Assembly (NCBI GenBank): GCA_947588835.1
Contig: CANPZS010000008.1
Span: 1-61,037, forward strand
Source: an uncultured Bacteroidales bacterium
GTDB lineage: Bacteria > Bacteroidota > Bacteroidia > Bacteroidales > UBA932
Direction: 5' to 3'
DNA: 61,037 nt
The translations under genes and the position numbers were made by a program. Positions within the stretch are counted from its first letter, which is position 1, and every line of letters starts with the position of its first letter. The notes below the pieces were generated by a model that was not told where the DNA came from, searched no databases, and saw only the letters and a list, made by a program, of their open reading frames with translations. Of this stretch, positions 24,815-33,068 are shown in pieces.

Positions 24815-25102
24815 ATGTACAGGGACATTTCGGAATCGGATATATTCTCAAAATCCGTCAGGGCGGGGAAGCGCACCTATTTTTTTGACGTAAAATCCAC
24901 CAAGGGCGGCAAAGATTTGTACGTCACCATCACGGAAAGCAGGCGCCGGCCGGAGACGGACGGTTCGTTTTCATTCGACAAACATACGGTCTTTCTATAC
25001 AAGGAGGATTTTGACAAATTCACCGAAGGACTGGAAGAAGTGCTTAAGTATATACGCGAAAGATGTCCTTCAGGAGAATCCCCGGCTCCTGATGTCCTTT
25101 GA
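24815..25102 (+). CDS. DUF3276 PUR-alpha-like nucleic-acid-binding protein
   Basis: This 95-residue protein belongs to DUF3276 (PUR_DNA_RNA-bd). It has a basic beta-strand pair with F-F-D-V-K-S-T-K-G-G-K-D-L-Y-V-T-I-T-E-S followed by a C-terminal helix, the PUR-repeat layout. Members include the Borrelia regulator BpuR, and the family is nearly universal in Bacteroidota, where it probably binds single-stranded nucleic acid. It has its own strong promoter and diverges from the arginine operon. The last ten residues are Pro/Ser-rich and probably disordered. Confidence 0.88.
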   Translation: MYRDISESDIFSKSVRAGKRTYFFDVKSTKGGKDLYVTITESRRRPETDGSFSFDKHTVFLYKEDFDKFTEGLEEVLKYIRERCPSGESPAPDVL

Positions 25103-25110
25103 ATCCGCAC

Positions 25111-25118
25111 TATATTTG
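25111..25118 (+). promoter_or_regulatory. -7 element upstream of the amidohydrolase gene
   Basis: TATATTTG, an exact TAnnTTTG match, 15 nt before the ATG at 25134. No convincing -33 element at 19-21 nt spacing is seen, so this may be a weaker internal start. Confidence 0.5.
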
Positions 25119-25133
25119 TAAAAAATCGAGAAT

Positions 25134-26405
25134 ATGATTCTGCTGAAAAAAATCCTTCTGGATGGCAAAAAGGTCGATATTCTTGTCGACGGTGCCCATA
25201 TAGTGAAGATTGCGCCGGCTTCTGCTTTGGCTTCTGCGGACGCGGCGGCCGTGCCGGGAGCCGAGGTGATGGACTGCGACGGCAAGGTCGCGATGCCGGC
25301 TTTCGTCAATATGCACACGCATGCGGCCATGTCCCTTATGCGCGGCATAGAGGAGGACGTGCCTCTGGCGGAATGGCTCGGGAAAATCTGGGAGCACGAG
25401 GCCAAGATAGACTCGGAATTCATATATTGGGGCACCAAGGTGGCCTGTCTCGAGATGATAAAGACCGGCACCGTCACTTTCAACGACCAGTATTGGTCCT
25501 TTCCCGCGGCGCACAGGGCCGCGACGGAAATGGGCCTGCGCCCGGCCGTTTCATACGTCGTGCTCGACCATATGAACAGGAATGAGGCGGAAAGGCAGAA
25601 AGAACAATGCGTCAGGATGTATGAGGAGGCTTCCTCGTGGAATGACGGCTCAATATTCACGGTATCGGTGCATGCGGTCTATTCCGTGAGCGAGGAACTC
25701 ATAGTCTGGGCCTCGGACTTCGCCAGGAGCCACGGACTTAAGCTGCACATACACATAGCGGAATCCGAACGCGAGGACCTCGACTGCAAGGCGGCCAACG
25801 GGGGACTTTCCCCTGTCGAATACCTCGACAGGCTCGGCGTGCTGGGACCGCATGTCATAGGAGCTCACACCCTGTGGCTCAGTGGACATGACATAGAGCT
25901 GCTCGGCGAGCACAGGGTGAACTGCGTGCACAACATCAATTCCAATACGAAGCTGGCTTCCGGATACAAGTTCAAATACAATGAACTCCGCGATGCGGGG
26001 GCAAACGTGTGCATAGGCACCGACGGCTGCGCATCTTCCAACAATCTGGACATGCTCGAAGCCATGAAGACCACTGCGCTGTTCCAGAAAGCCTGGAGGA
26101 AGGATCCGGCCGCCATGCCGCTCGATGAATTGATCGCGATGGCCACGGTGAACGGGGCCAAGGCCCTCGGATTGGATACGGGCGTCCTGCGCGAAGGCTC
26201 TTTGGCCGACATACTCATCGTCGATACGGACAACAGTTTCTTCCTTTCGCCAGGCTCGTTCCTTGCCAATTACATCTATTCCGCCCACAGCGACTGCATC
26301 GACTCCGTCATCGCGGGAGGAAAATTCGTCATGAGACACAGGGCGGTGCAAGGGGAGAAGGAGATTCTCGAATCGGCGCGCAAAATGCTGGATGAACTGA
26401 AATAA
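25134..26405 (+). CDS. Amidohydrolase, SAH/MTA/adenosine deaminase-like (MtaD/SsnA family)
   Basis: This 423-residue metal-dependent hydrolase has the deaminase-type sites in order: N-M-H-T-H-A-A-M (HxH), [10 protein letters not shown] near residue 205, I-G-A-H-T-L-W with the third His, and [10 protein letters not shown] with the metal Asp. This pattern is typical of 5'-methylthioadenosine / S-adenosylhomocysteine deaminases. The next gene, 13 nt on, is a purine nucleoside phosphorylase, so deamination followed by phosphorolysis of an inosine-type nucleoside is plausible. The exact substrate is not decided by sequence; chlorohydrolase-like members look similar. Confidence 0.82.
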   Translation: MILLKKILLDGKKVDILVDGAHIVKIAPASALASADAAAVPGAEVMDCDGKVAMPAFVNMHTHAAMSLMRGIEEDVPLAEWLGKIWEHEAKIDSEFIYWGTKVACLEMIKTGTVTFNDQYWSFPAAHRAATEMGLRPAVSYVVLDHMNRNEAERQKEQCVRMYEEASSWNDGSIFTVSVHAVYSVSEELIVWASDFARSHGLKLHIHIAESEREDLDCKAANGGLSPVEYLDRLGVLGPHVIGAHTLWLSGHDIELLGEHRVNCVHNINSNTKLASGYKFKYNELRDAGANVCIGTDGCASSNNLDMLEAMKTTALFQKAWRKDPAAMPLDELIAMATVNGAKALGLDTGVLREGSLADILIVDTDNSFFLSPGSFLANYIYSAHSDCIDSVIAGGKFVMRHRAVQGEKEILESARKMLDELK

Positions 26406-26418
26406 TCAATTATTCGTT

Positions 26419-27246
26419 ATGGATCCAAGACTCGAAAGAATACACGCTGCTGCGGATTTTGTAAGGCAGCGAATCGGCGGACTCAGGCCGGTGGCCGGCA
26501 TAGTGCTCGGCAGCGGCCTCGGCAGGCTTGCGGAAAACATAGCGGACCCGGTCACGATACCGTACCGGACCATCCCCGGTTTTCCCGTCTCTACGGCCAT
26601 AGGGCACAAGGGCAACTTCATAGTCGGCAGCCTCGGCGGGAAGTGCGTCATAGCCATGCAGGGAAGGCTTCATTATTACGAAGGCTACCCGATGGAACTC
26701 GTCACCCTTCCGATACGCGTGATGAAGGTGCTCGGCATTCAATATCTTTTCGTCTCCAATGCCGCGGGCGGCGTCAATTTCAGCTTCCACGTAGGAGATC
26801 TGATGATCATACGCGACCATATCAACCTGTTGCCCAATCCGCTGATAGGTCCCAACCTCGATGAGATGGGCCCACGTTTTCCCGACATGACCCGGCCTTA
26901 CGAGCCGCGTCTTATCGCGCTTGCCAGGAAGCTTGCAGGAGAATACGGCATAGAAGTAAGGGAGGGCGTATATCTCGCAGGTACGGGGCCTTCCTATGAA
27001 ACCCCAGCGGAATACAAATATTTCAGGTCCGTCGGGGCCGATGCGGTGGGCATGAGCACCATTCCGGAGGTGATCGTGGCACGTCACTGCGGCATCCCGG
27101 TATTCGGCATGTCGGTGATAACCAACGAGGCCCACGATGATTATGCCGAGGACTATGCAAACGACGGGGACGCCGTGGTGGAGGCCGCGGACGCAGCCGC
27201 CGAGAAGATGTCCCGGCTGTTCACAGGAATAATAGAGGCTCTCTGA
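26419..27246 (+). CDS. Purine nucleoside phosphorylase
   Basis: This enzyme phosphorolyses purine (deoxy)nucleosides to base and sugar 1-phosphate. The 275-residue protein is a trimeric-type [12 protein letters not shown] (phosphate loop, about residues 27-35), [21 protein letters not shown] near residue 194, and V-G-M-S-T-I-P-E-V followed by S-V-I-T-N-E-A with the base-binding Asn. It sits directly behind the amidohydrolase gene and in the same window as hpt, which would recapture hypoxanthine. 5'-methylthioadenosine phosphorylase has a closely related fold; the S-V-I-T-N-E motif favours PNP for 6-oxopurines. Confidence 0.92.
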   Translation: MDPRLERIHAAADFVRQRIGGLRPVAGIVLGSGLGRLAENIADPVTIPYRTIPGFPVSTAIGHKGNFIVGSLGGKCVIAMQGRLHYYEGYPMELVTLPIRVMKVLGIQYLFVSNAAGGVNFSFHVGDLMIIRDHINLLPNPLIGPNLDEMGPRFPDMTRPYEPRLIALARKLAGEYGIEVREGVYLAGTGPSYETPAEYKYFRSVGADAVGMSTIPEVIVARHCGIPVFGMSVITNEAHDDYAEDYANDGDAVVEAADAAAEKMSRLFTGIIEAL

Positions 27247-27271
27247 CGGGCCGTAACTTATAATGCAAGAC

Positions 27272-27745
27272 ATGAAGACAGATCTTTCAAAAATCCTTTC
27301 AATATCCGGACGGCACGGACTGTACAGGTTCGTGGCTCAGGCGCGGAACGGCGTCATCGCCGAATCCCTCGCCGACGGCAGCCGGACGGCTTTCGGCTCC
27401 AGCAGCCGCATCACGGCCCTTTCCGACGTGGCCATATATACGTCCGACGGGGAAGTGAAGCTGCAGGAGGTTTTCAAGAAAATCAAAGAGACACTCGGAG
27501 ACCGTCCCGCGCTTACGTCCAAGGATCCGGCCGATGAACTCAAGGCCTTTTTCGCGGAGGCGCTTCCCGACTATGACGAGGACCGCTTCTATGTTTCCCA
27601 CATGAAGAAGGTTGTCGAATGGTATAACGATCTCGCCGCCCACGCCTCCCTCGATTTCGAAGATGAAAAAGAGGATGGAGAAAAAGGCGAGGAAACCGCC
27701 GACGGCAAGACGGACGCTGACGGCAAGACGGATGCCGCCGAATAG
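27272..27745 (+). CDS. DUF5606 domain protein
   Basis: This 157-residue cytoplasmic protein matches DUF5606, a Bacteroidota family of unknown function. The start M-K-T-D-L-S-K-I-L-S-I-S-G-R is the usual family N-terminus, so I chose 27272 over the in-frame ATG at 27263. A compact N-terminal domain of about 60 residues is followed by a helical region (near residue 110) and an acidic low-complexity tail with the repeat D-G-K-T-D-A. It lies between the PNP gene and rimO, 6 nt from rimO. Confidence 0.83.
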   Translation: MKTDLSKILSISGRHGLYRFVAQARNGVIAESLADGSRTAFGSSSRITALSDVAIYTSDGEVKLQEVFKKIKETLGDRPALTSKDPADELKAFFAEALPDYDEDRFYVSHMKKVVEWYNDLAAHASLDFEDEKEDGEKGEETADGKTDADGKTDAAE

Positions 27746-27751
27746 TCAGCC

Positions 27752-29083
27752 ATGGCCGTCGGACGCAAATCGTTGCAGGCGATAACGCTCGGATGCTCCA
27801 AGAATACCGTCGACACCGAACATCTGCTGTATCAGCTGCAGGACAGTTACGACATTGTGCCTGAAGGAGAGGAGCGCCATGTGGATTACCTGCTCGTCAA
27901 TACCTGCGGTTTCATAGGGGACGCCAAGGAGGAGTCCGTCCAGGCGGTGCTTGAGGCGGCGGCCCGAAAAGACAGGGGAACCGCCGGCAAGGTGTTCGTA
28001 TTCGGATGCCTGTCACAGCGCTATATGCATGAACTGCCGTCTTTGATTCCCGAGGTGGACGGATGGTTCGGCGCCCGGGAGCAGGACTCCCTGATAGAGG
28101 CTTTGGGCTGCAGGCCTGATCATTCCTCCGATTTCAAGAGGTATTTGACGTCGGCCGGACGTCCGTACGCTTTTTTGAAGATTTCCGAAGGCTGCGACAG
28201 GCGCTGTTCTTATTGCGCTATCCCTTTCATACGCGGGGCGCACAGGTCCGTGCCTATGGAAACGATTGTGGCCGAAGCCGAAGAGCTTGCGTCGAACGGC
28301 ATAAAGGAACTTGTCCTGATAGCCCAGGACACCACTTACTACGGTATCGATTTGTATCGCAGGCGGGCTCTGGCCGAGCTGCTGCGCAGGCTTTCCGGCG
28401 TGGACGGCATAGGGAGGATACGCCTGCATTATTCATATCCGGCCGATTTTCCGGAGGACGTCCTTGACGAAATGGCGGACAATCCCAAGGTGTGCCGCTA
28501 TATGGACATTCCTCTGCAGCATGTTTCGGACGTGGTGCTGAAAAATATGCACCGTCAGGTGGATGGGGCATGGACGCGGGAACTTGTCCGGAAGATGCGT
28601 GAAAGGGTGCCCGGAATAGTGTTGAGGACCACCATGATAGTGGGCCATCCCGGAGAAGGAGAGGCGGAGTTCGCGGAATTGCTGGACTTTGTGAAGGAGG
28701 CCCGCTTCGAAAGGCTCGGGGCCTTCGCCTATTCCGAAGAGGAAGGCACCTACGGGGCCGCGCATTTCGCCGATGAGGTGCCGAAAGAAGTCAAGGACAA
28801 GCGGCTTGATGAACTGATGGACGTCCAGAAGAAGATCTCGCTCGATTTCAACCTGTCGCGGGTCGGCTCCGTGACCGAGGTCATGATAGACGATTTCAGC
28901 GACGGAGTGTTCGTGTGCCGGAGCGAATACGAAAGCCCCGAGGTCGACGGCGAGATACTTGTGAAATACGATTCCGCCGCCTGCGGGGGAGCGGAGCCGT
29001 ACTCCATGATAGGAGAGACCGTAAAGGCAAGGATAACCGGGGCCGATGAATTCGACCTTGTCGCCGAAATTGTATGCGATTGA
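27752..29083 (+). CDS. rimO: Ribosomal protein S12 methylthiotransferase RimO
   Basis: RimO adds a methylthio group to an Asp of ribosomal protein S12 using two iron-sulfur clusters and SAM. The 443-residue protein has the three N-terminal cluster cysteines (T-L-G-C-S-K, N-T-C-G-F-I, F-G-C-L-S), the radical-SAM motif C-D-R-R-C-S-Y-C near residue 148, and a C-terminal TRAM domain. The D-R-R-C form of the motif and the S-E-G-C context are characteristic of RimO over MiaB. Its end overlaps the frame of the next lipoprotein gene by a few bases if that gene begins early. Confidence 0.95.
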   Translation: MAVGRKSLQAITLGCSKNTVDTEHLLYQLQDSYDIVPEGEERHVDYLLVNTCGFIGDAKEESVQAVLEAAARKDRGTAGKVFVFGCLSQRYMHELPSLIPEVDGWFGAREQDSLIEALGCRPDHSSDFKRYLTSAGRPYAFLKISEGCDRRCSYCAIPFIRGAHRSVPMETIVAEAEELASNGIKELVLIAQDTTYYGIDLYRRRALAELLRRLSGVDGIGRIRLHYSYPADFPEDVLDEMADNPKVCRYMDIPLQHVSDVVLKNMHRQVDGAWTRELVRKMRERVPGIVLRTTMIVGHPGEGEAEFAELLDFVKEARFERLGAFAYSEEEGTYGAAHFADEVPKEVKDKRLDELMDVQKKISLDFNLSRVGSVTEVMIDDFSDGVFVCRSEYESPEVDGEILVKYDSAACGGAEPYSMIGETVKARITGADEFDLVAEIVCD

Positions 29084-29094
29084 AATTGTACGAT

Positions 29095-30051
29095 ATGAAG
29101 ACTTATGCGATATCCGCGGCGATTGCCGCATTGGCGCTGGCAGTGCTGCCGTCCTGCTCGCCCAAGTTTTTTTCGATGGACGTCGAAATGCGCTATCCGT
29201 CGAGTTCCGGACTTGACCTTGCAGGAAAAAGCATAGCCGTTGCATACCTGGACGACGGGACGGGCAAGTCGGTTTTCGACGGCGGACTTGCCGAGGGCCT
29301 TGCGCAGCGTCTTGAGGACGAATATTTCGGCGGCGAACAGGAAATAGGAATTTTCCGCATGGAAAAGCGCGCCGGGGCGGAATACGGCGACAAGGATACG
29401 CTGGTCAATCTTGTGATGGATACCGGCAGGGATGTCGTCCTCCTGATAGGCGAAACCGAGTTCGGCGAGCCCGAAGCGGGCGTGAACGAACCCTTTGCGG
29501 GAACGTTCTCAAATGCGGATTCGGCTTATGTCTGCACCGTGAAAATGCCTTTCAGAATGACTCTCTATGCATACGATTCCATGGATCGCAGGGATGAAGT
29601 ACTTTCGCTGTCCGGTTCAGGAAGCTCCCGCACCTTGGTGTTCAACGACGGCGGCGCCGATGCAAAGGAACTGTCCGCCGGCGTATGGAAATTCATGGGG
29701 CCTGCCGGAGTCAGGGCCGGACAGCAGGCATCGGGCTCTCTCCTGAACGTATGGAGGAACGAAAGCCATGCGGTCATATATTATGACATGTCGTCGTGGG
29801 AGGCTCCTTCCGAGGCCGCATTCAACTATGAATGGAAAGAAGCCGTAGATCTGTGGATGCAGCTCCTTGATACGGGCAATATTCAGCGCCGCGCATGTGC
29901 AGAGTATGATATCGCGCTCGGATGCTATATGCTGGGCCAATACTCTCTGGCTGAGAAATGGCTGGACCGTGCGGATGCCGATTATATCATTTCGCTCTCC
30001 GGCGCCTTGAGAAAGCGCATCGAAGAGCGAATGAATCAGGCTGCCTTGTAA
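29095..30051 (+). CDS. Bacteroidales lipoprotein of unknown function
   Basis: This 318-residue predicted lipoprotein has a hydrophobic signal and lipobox L-P-S-C at about residue 20. The body begins with a V-E-M-R-Y-P-S-S-S-G segment and an A-V-A-Y-L-D-D strand, and the C-terminal 90 residues are helical and look TPR-like (Y-E-W-K-E-A-V-D-L-W, then A-E-Y-D-I-A-L-G-C-Y-M-L-G-Q). I did not assign a family with certainty; DUF6340 is a possibility. The start at 29095 gives a canonical signal peptide; an in-frame ATG at 29074 overlaps rimO and would add seven residues. Confidence 0.75.
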   Translation: MKTYAISAAIAALALAVLPSCSPKFFSMDVEMRYPSSSGLDLAGKSIAVAYLDDGTGKSVFDGGLAEGLAQRLEDEYFGGEQEIGIFRMEKRAGAEYGDKDTLVNLVMDTGRDVVLLIGETEFGEPEAGVNEPFAGTFSNADSAYVCTVKMPFRMTLYAYDSMDRRDEVLSLSGSGSSRTLVFNDGGADAKELSAGVWKFMGPAGVRAGQQASGSLLNVWRNESHAVIYYDMSSWEAPSEAAFNYEWKEAVDLWMQLLDTGNIQRRACAEYDIALGCYMLGQYSLAEKWLDRADADYIISLSGALRKRIEERMNQAAL

Positions 30052-30057
30052 ATTTCC

Positions 30058-30630
30058 CTAAAGATTGTCCATGAGGCCGAAAATGCGGCCGCTCACTTCT
30101 TCGATGCTGCCGGTGCCGTCAATTTCGTTGTATTTGCCCGCTTTTTTGTAGAATTCGGCGAGAGGCTCGGTCTTGTCGTGATAGGTACGTATCCTGTTTT
30201 CAATCACTTCGTCCTTGGTGTCGTCGGCCCTGCCTTCAATGACGGCGCGGTGCCTGATCCTTTCCTTTATAAGCTCGTCGGGAATCATTATGGATATGAG
30301 CGATGTCACTTCCGCGGAACGTCTCGCAAGTATCCCGTCCAGCGCCACGGCCTGGGCCGTCGTACGCGGGAAGCCGTCCAGAAGGAATCCTTCCACTCCT
30401 TTCGTGCTTTCGAATTTGGATTCTATCATGCCTTCCACGACCTCGTCAGGGACAAGGGCGCCGGATTCGATGAGCGACTTCGCCTTCAGTCCGAGTTCAG
30501 TGCCCGCCGCTATTTCAGCACGCAGCAATTCTCCCGTGGAAATGTGGCAGAGTCCGTATCTGTCCGCCATTGCGGCGGCCTGGGTGCCCTTGCCGGCACC
30601 GGGAGGTCCGAAAAGAATAAAATATTTCAT
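30058..30630 (-). CDS. adk: Adenylate kinase
   Basis: Adk equilibrates ATP and AMP with 2 ADP. The 190-residue protein has the P-loop G-P-P-G-A-G-K-G-T-Q (residues 8-17), the AMP-binding region with L-L-D-G-F-P-R-T near residue 84 and the R-A-D-D motif. It is the short form with a minimal LID and no zinc-binding cysteines. It follows hpt on the same strand with a 13-nt gap, and converges with the lipoprotein gene to its left. Confidence 0.96.
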   Translation of the reverse strand: MKYFILFGPPGAGKGTQAAAMADRYGLCHISTGELLRAEIAAGTELGLKAKSLIESGALVPDEVVEGMIESKFESTKGVEGFLLDGFPRTTAQAVALDGILARRSAEVTSLISIMIPDELIKERIRHRAVIEGRADDTKDEVIENRIRTYHDKTEPLAEFYKKAGKYNEIDGTGSIEEVSGRIFGLMDNL

Positions 30631-30643
30631 ATTGTTTTCTCAG

Positions 30644-31186
30644 TTAAGCGTCCAAAATCCAGATGTCTTTCAGGTTGCGCCCGAGTTCATTGTAGTCGAG
30701 TCCGAAACCGACTATGAACCTGTTTTCGATTTTGAGGGCGACATAGTCTATCTTCTCGTCCTTTCTGTAGGCGTCCTCCTTGAACAGAAGGGTGCAGATG
30801 CGGCTTTCTTTCGCTCCTTTTTCCCTCAGGATGCGTTTCAGTTCCGTGATCGTCTCCCCTGTGTCCACTATGTCTTCCACTATTATGACGCGCCTGCCCG
30901 TTATGTCGGCGGTGAGCCCGACGGCAGTTTTCACTACGCCGGTGGTGGATGTGCCGGCATACGAGGTCAGTTTGATTGAAACGATCTGGCATCTGAAGTC
31001 AAGACGTTTCATCAGTTCGCCCATAAACATTATGGAACCGTTGAGGACGCACAGGAGGATGGGAATGTCTTCGCATCCGCGGAAGTCTCCGTTCAATTTT
31101 TCCGCAACCCTGTCGATGGCTTTTTCAATCTCTTCATTGGAGATGTAAGGCTTGAATGTCTTGTCGAATAATGTAAGCTTATCCAT
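30644..31186 (-). CDS. hpt: Hypoxanthine phosphoribosyltransferase
   Basis: Hpt salvages hypoxanthine (and often guanine) to the nucleotide with PRPP. The 180-residue type I phosphoribosyltransferase carries the PRPP motif I-I-V-E-D-I-V-D-T-G-E-T near residue 101 and a typical hood region. It pairs with adk downstream and, functionally, with the purine nucleoside phosphorylase at 26.4 kb. The upstream 126-nt region to the divergent helix-hairpin-helix gene is very A/T-rich. Confidence 0.94.
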   Translation of the reverse strand: MDKLTLFDKTFKPYISNEEIEKAIDRVAEKLNGDFRGCEDIPILLCVLNGSIMFMGELMKRLDFRCQIVSIKLTSYAGTSTTGVVKTAVGLTADITGRRVIIVEDIVDTGETITELKRILREKGAKESRICTLLFKEDAYRKDEKIDYVALKIENRFIVGFGLDYNELGRNLKDIWILDA

Positions 31187-31312
31187 CTTTATCCGTTAAA
31201 AATGCAAAAAAACGGAAATTTTTATAAAAAACGAAAAATATTTATTCAAACTCACAGGGAACACTTTTTCGGGGACTGCGGAGCATGTATATTAGCCGCA
31301 AAAATTTGTGCT
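31187..31312. other. A/T-rich divergent intergenic region between hpt and the helix-hairpin-helix gene
   Basis: The first 60 bases are almost all A and T, unlike the G+C-rich genes. Divergent promoters are expected here, but no exact TAnnTTTG element is seen on either strand; TATATTAG at about 31288 is the nearest plus-strand candidate. Confidence 0.4.
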
Positions 31313-33067
31313 ATGAAAATGCTTCTTGCCTTCTGCGCGGCCTTGGCGTTCCAGCAGCCTGCGGACAGGACAAACTCTTTGATTAATGCCATAGTAGCCA
31401 TAGTGGGGGTGTCCTCCGCCGAAGAATTGACGGAAAGCGAAATTGAACGCTTCATGTCTTTTGCCTCGTCTCCGCTGCGGATCAATACCGCTTCACGCAG
31501 CAGGATAGCGTCCAGCGGGCTCCTGTCCGCTTACCAGGCCGCCTCTTTGTACGATTACCGCAGCCGTCACGGGGATGTGCTGTCTCCGGCCGAGCTGTCT
31601 CTCGTGGACGGCTTCGGCTCCGGCGCGGCCGAGGCGCTGGCTCCGTTCTTATCGTTCGAATCCGCCTCGCTTCCGGGAGAACGGCTTTCGGACAAGACTG
31701 TAAAAAGCCGTTCCCTGATATTGAAGACGTCTTTCGCGTCGCGGGACGACGGCAGGAAAAACGGCCGCGGATGGAGCGCCGGGGTCAAGTACAGGCATTC
31801 GGCGGATGACGTATTTGAAATGGCGCTTACCGCTCGGAAAAGTTATGACGCCGAGCGTTTCTTCCCTCCGCCGGAATACACGTTCCATGCGGTAAAATAT
31901 GGCAGGCGGGGCCGCGGGAAAATGATCATTGGCGATTACAACGCCAGATTCGGGCAGGGGCTCGCATTGTGGAGCGGCTTCGAGATGACGTCCGTTCCGG
32001 CCGTGTCCGCCTTTTCCAAAAGGTCCTCCGGAATATCCCCTTCGTGGTCATATTCGTCCGAAAACACGCATCGCGGGGCGGCCGTAGAGCAGTATGTCGG
32101 GAATTTCAGGCTTTCGTGCCTCATGTCGTTCCCCGGACTGGACCGTGTGATGCAGGGCAACAAATCCGCCCGGACTTCTTTCTTCTGCGGTGCCAACGTC
32201 ACATGGTTCACGGCGGACGGGCAGGTCGGAGTGACTGCGTCTTCCGAATCGCTGCTTTCGGCCGATGCGGACTGGAACATAAGGGGAGTGCGGCTCTTTT
32301 CCGAGCTGGCCGCGGCTCTCAAAGGCGGCGGGGCCTTTGCGGGTACGGCTGGAGCCTCCGTCGGCCTTTTTGACGGAGGCAGGGGAGCGGTCCGGCTCAG
32401 GATGGTTCCTGCGGCATTTTCCGGGAAGAAGAACGGCGAATACGGCATGGCTCTCGGTTTTGAATTTTCAGCCGGGCCTTACGTGCAGATGGCCGGCAGG
32501 CAGGGTTTCGGTTCATCGAAAATACGGCATCAGTTCAGCCTGACGGCCGAGGCATCCGCATTGCCCGTGCCTGTGCGCGATCCGGACAGGAGACAGCTGC
32601 GGCTTGTATCAAGATATGACTCTATGCTTTCTCCGTCCATGTCGCTGTCGGTGAGGTTCTCGGGACGATGGCGCAACTACGGCGCCCTACATAGGGAAGA
32701 CCTGCGGGCGGATCTGGGATGGTCGGACGGCAGATGGTCATGCAGGTCCCGTCTGAATGCGGTGACTTCCGAGTCTTTCGGCTGGCTGTGCTATCTGGAC
32801 GGCGGATATGAAGCCGGACGCATGTCGCTGTTCCTGCGGGGGACATATTATGATGCGGACAAATGGAACGACAGGGTATATTGCTATGAGCGGGACGCTC
32901 CCGGCAATTTCAACGTCACGGCATATCATGGCCGCGGCTTTGCGGTGTCACTTGTCGGCTCCTGCCGGCTCGGAAAAGGAAGGCGCAGGAGCAGGCTGTA
33001 TTTCAGGGCGTCAAGGAAAAAGCCCGGCAAGGCCGAGCTTAAATTTCAATATATGCTTGATTTTTGA
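31313..33067 (+). CDS. Helix-hairpin-helix domain outer-membrane-type protein
   Basis: This protein has about 584 residues. An N-terminal signal-like segment is followed by a ComEA-type helix-hairpin-helix region (I-N-T-A-S-R-S-R-I near residue 58, then Y-R-S-R-H-G-D-V-L-S-P-A-E-L-S-L-V-D-G-F). From about residue 150 to the end the sequence alternates short polar and aromatic strands and ends in a Phe (L-D-F), as in outer-membrane beta-barrels. Proteins with this layout are widespread in Bacteroidota but uncharacterised; a role in DNA uptake or cell-surface assembly is speculative. The start at 31313 gives the signal peptide; the open frame upstream is A/T-rich and not protein-like. Confidence 0.8.
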   Translation: MKMLLAFCAALAFQQPADRTNSLINAIVAIVGVSSAEELTESEIERFMSFASSPLRINTASRSRIASSGLLSAYQAASLYDYRSRHGDVLSPAELSLVDGFGSGAAEALAPFLSFESASLPGERLSDKTVKSRSLILKTSFASRDDGRKNGRGWSAGVKYRHSADDVFEMALTARKSYDAERFFPPPEYTFHAVKYGRRGRGKMIIGDYNARFGQGLALWSGFEMTSVPAVSAFSKRSSGISPSWSYSSENTHRGAAVEQYVGNFRLSCLMSFPGLDRVMQGNKSARTSFFCGANVTWFTADGQVGVTASSESLLSADADWNIRGVRLFSELAAALKGGGAFAGTAGASVGLFDGGRGAVRLRMVPAAFSGKKNGEYGMALGFEFSAGPYVQMAGRQGFGSSKIRHQFSLTAEASALPVPVRDPDRRQLRLVSRYDSMLSPSMSLSVRFSGRWRNYGALHREDLRADLGWSDGRWSCRSRLNAVTSESFGWLCYLDGGYEAGRMSLFLRGTYYDADKWNDRVYCYERDAPGNFNVTAYHGRGFAVSLVGSCRLGKGRRRSRLYFRASRKKPGKAELKFQYMLDF

Positions 33068-33068
33068 A

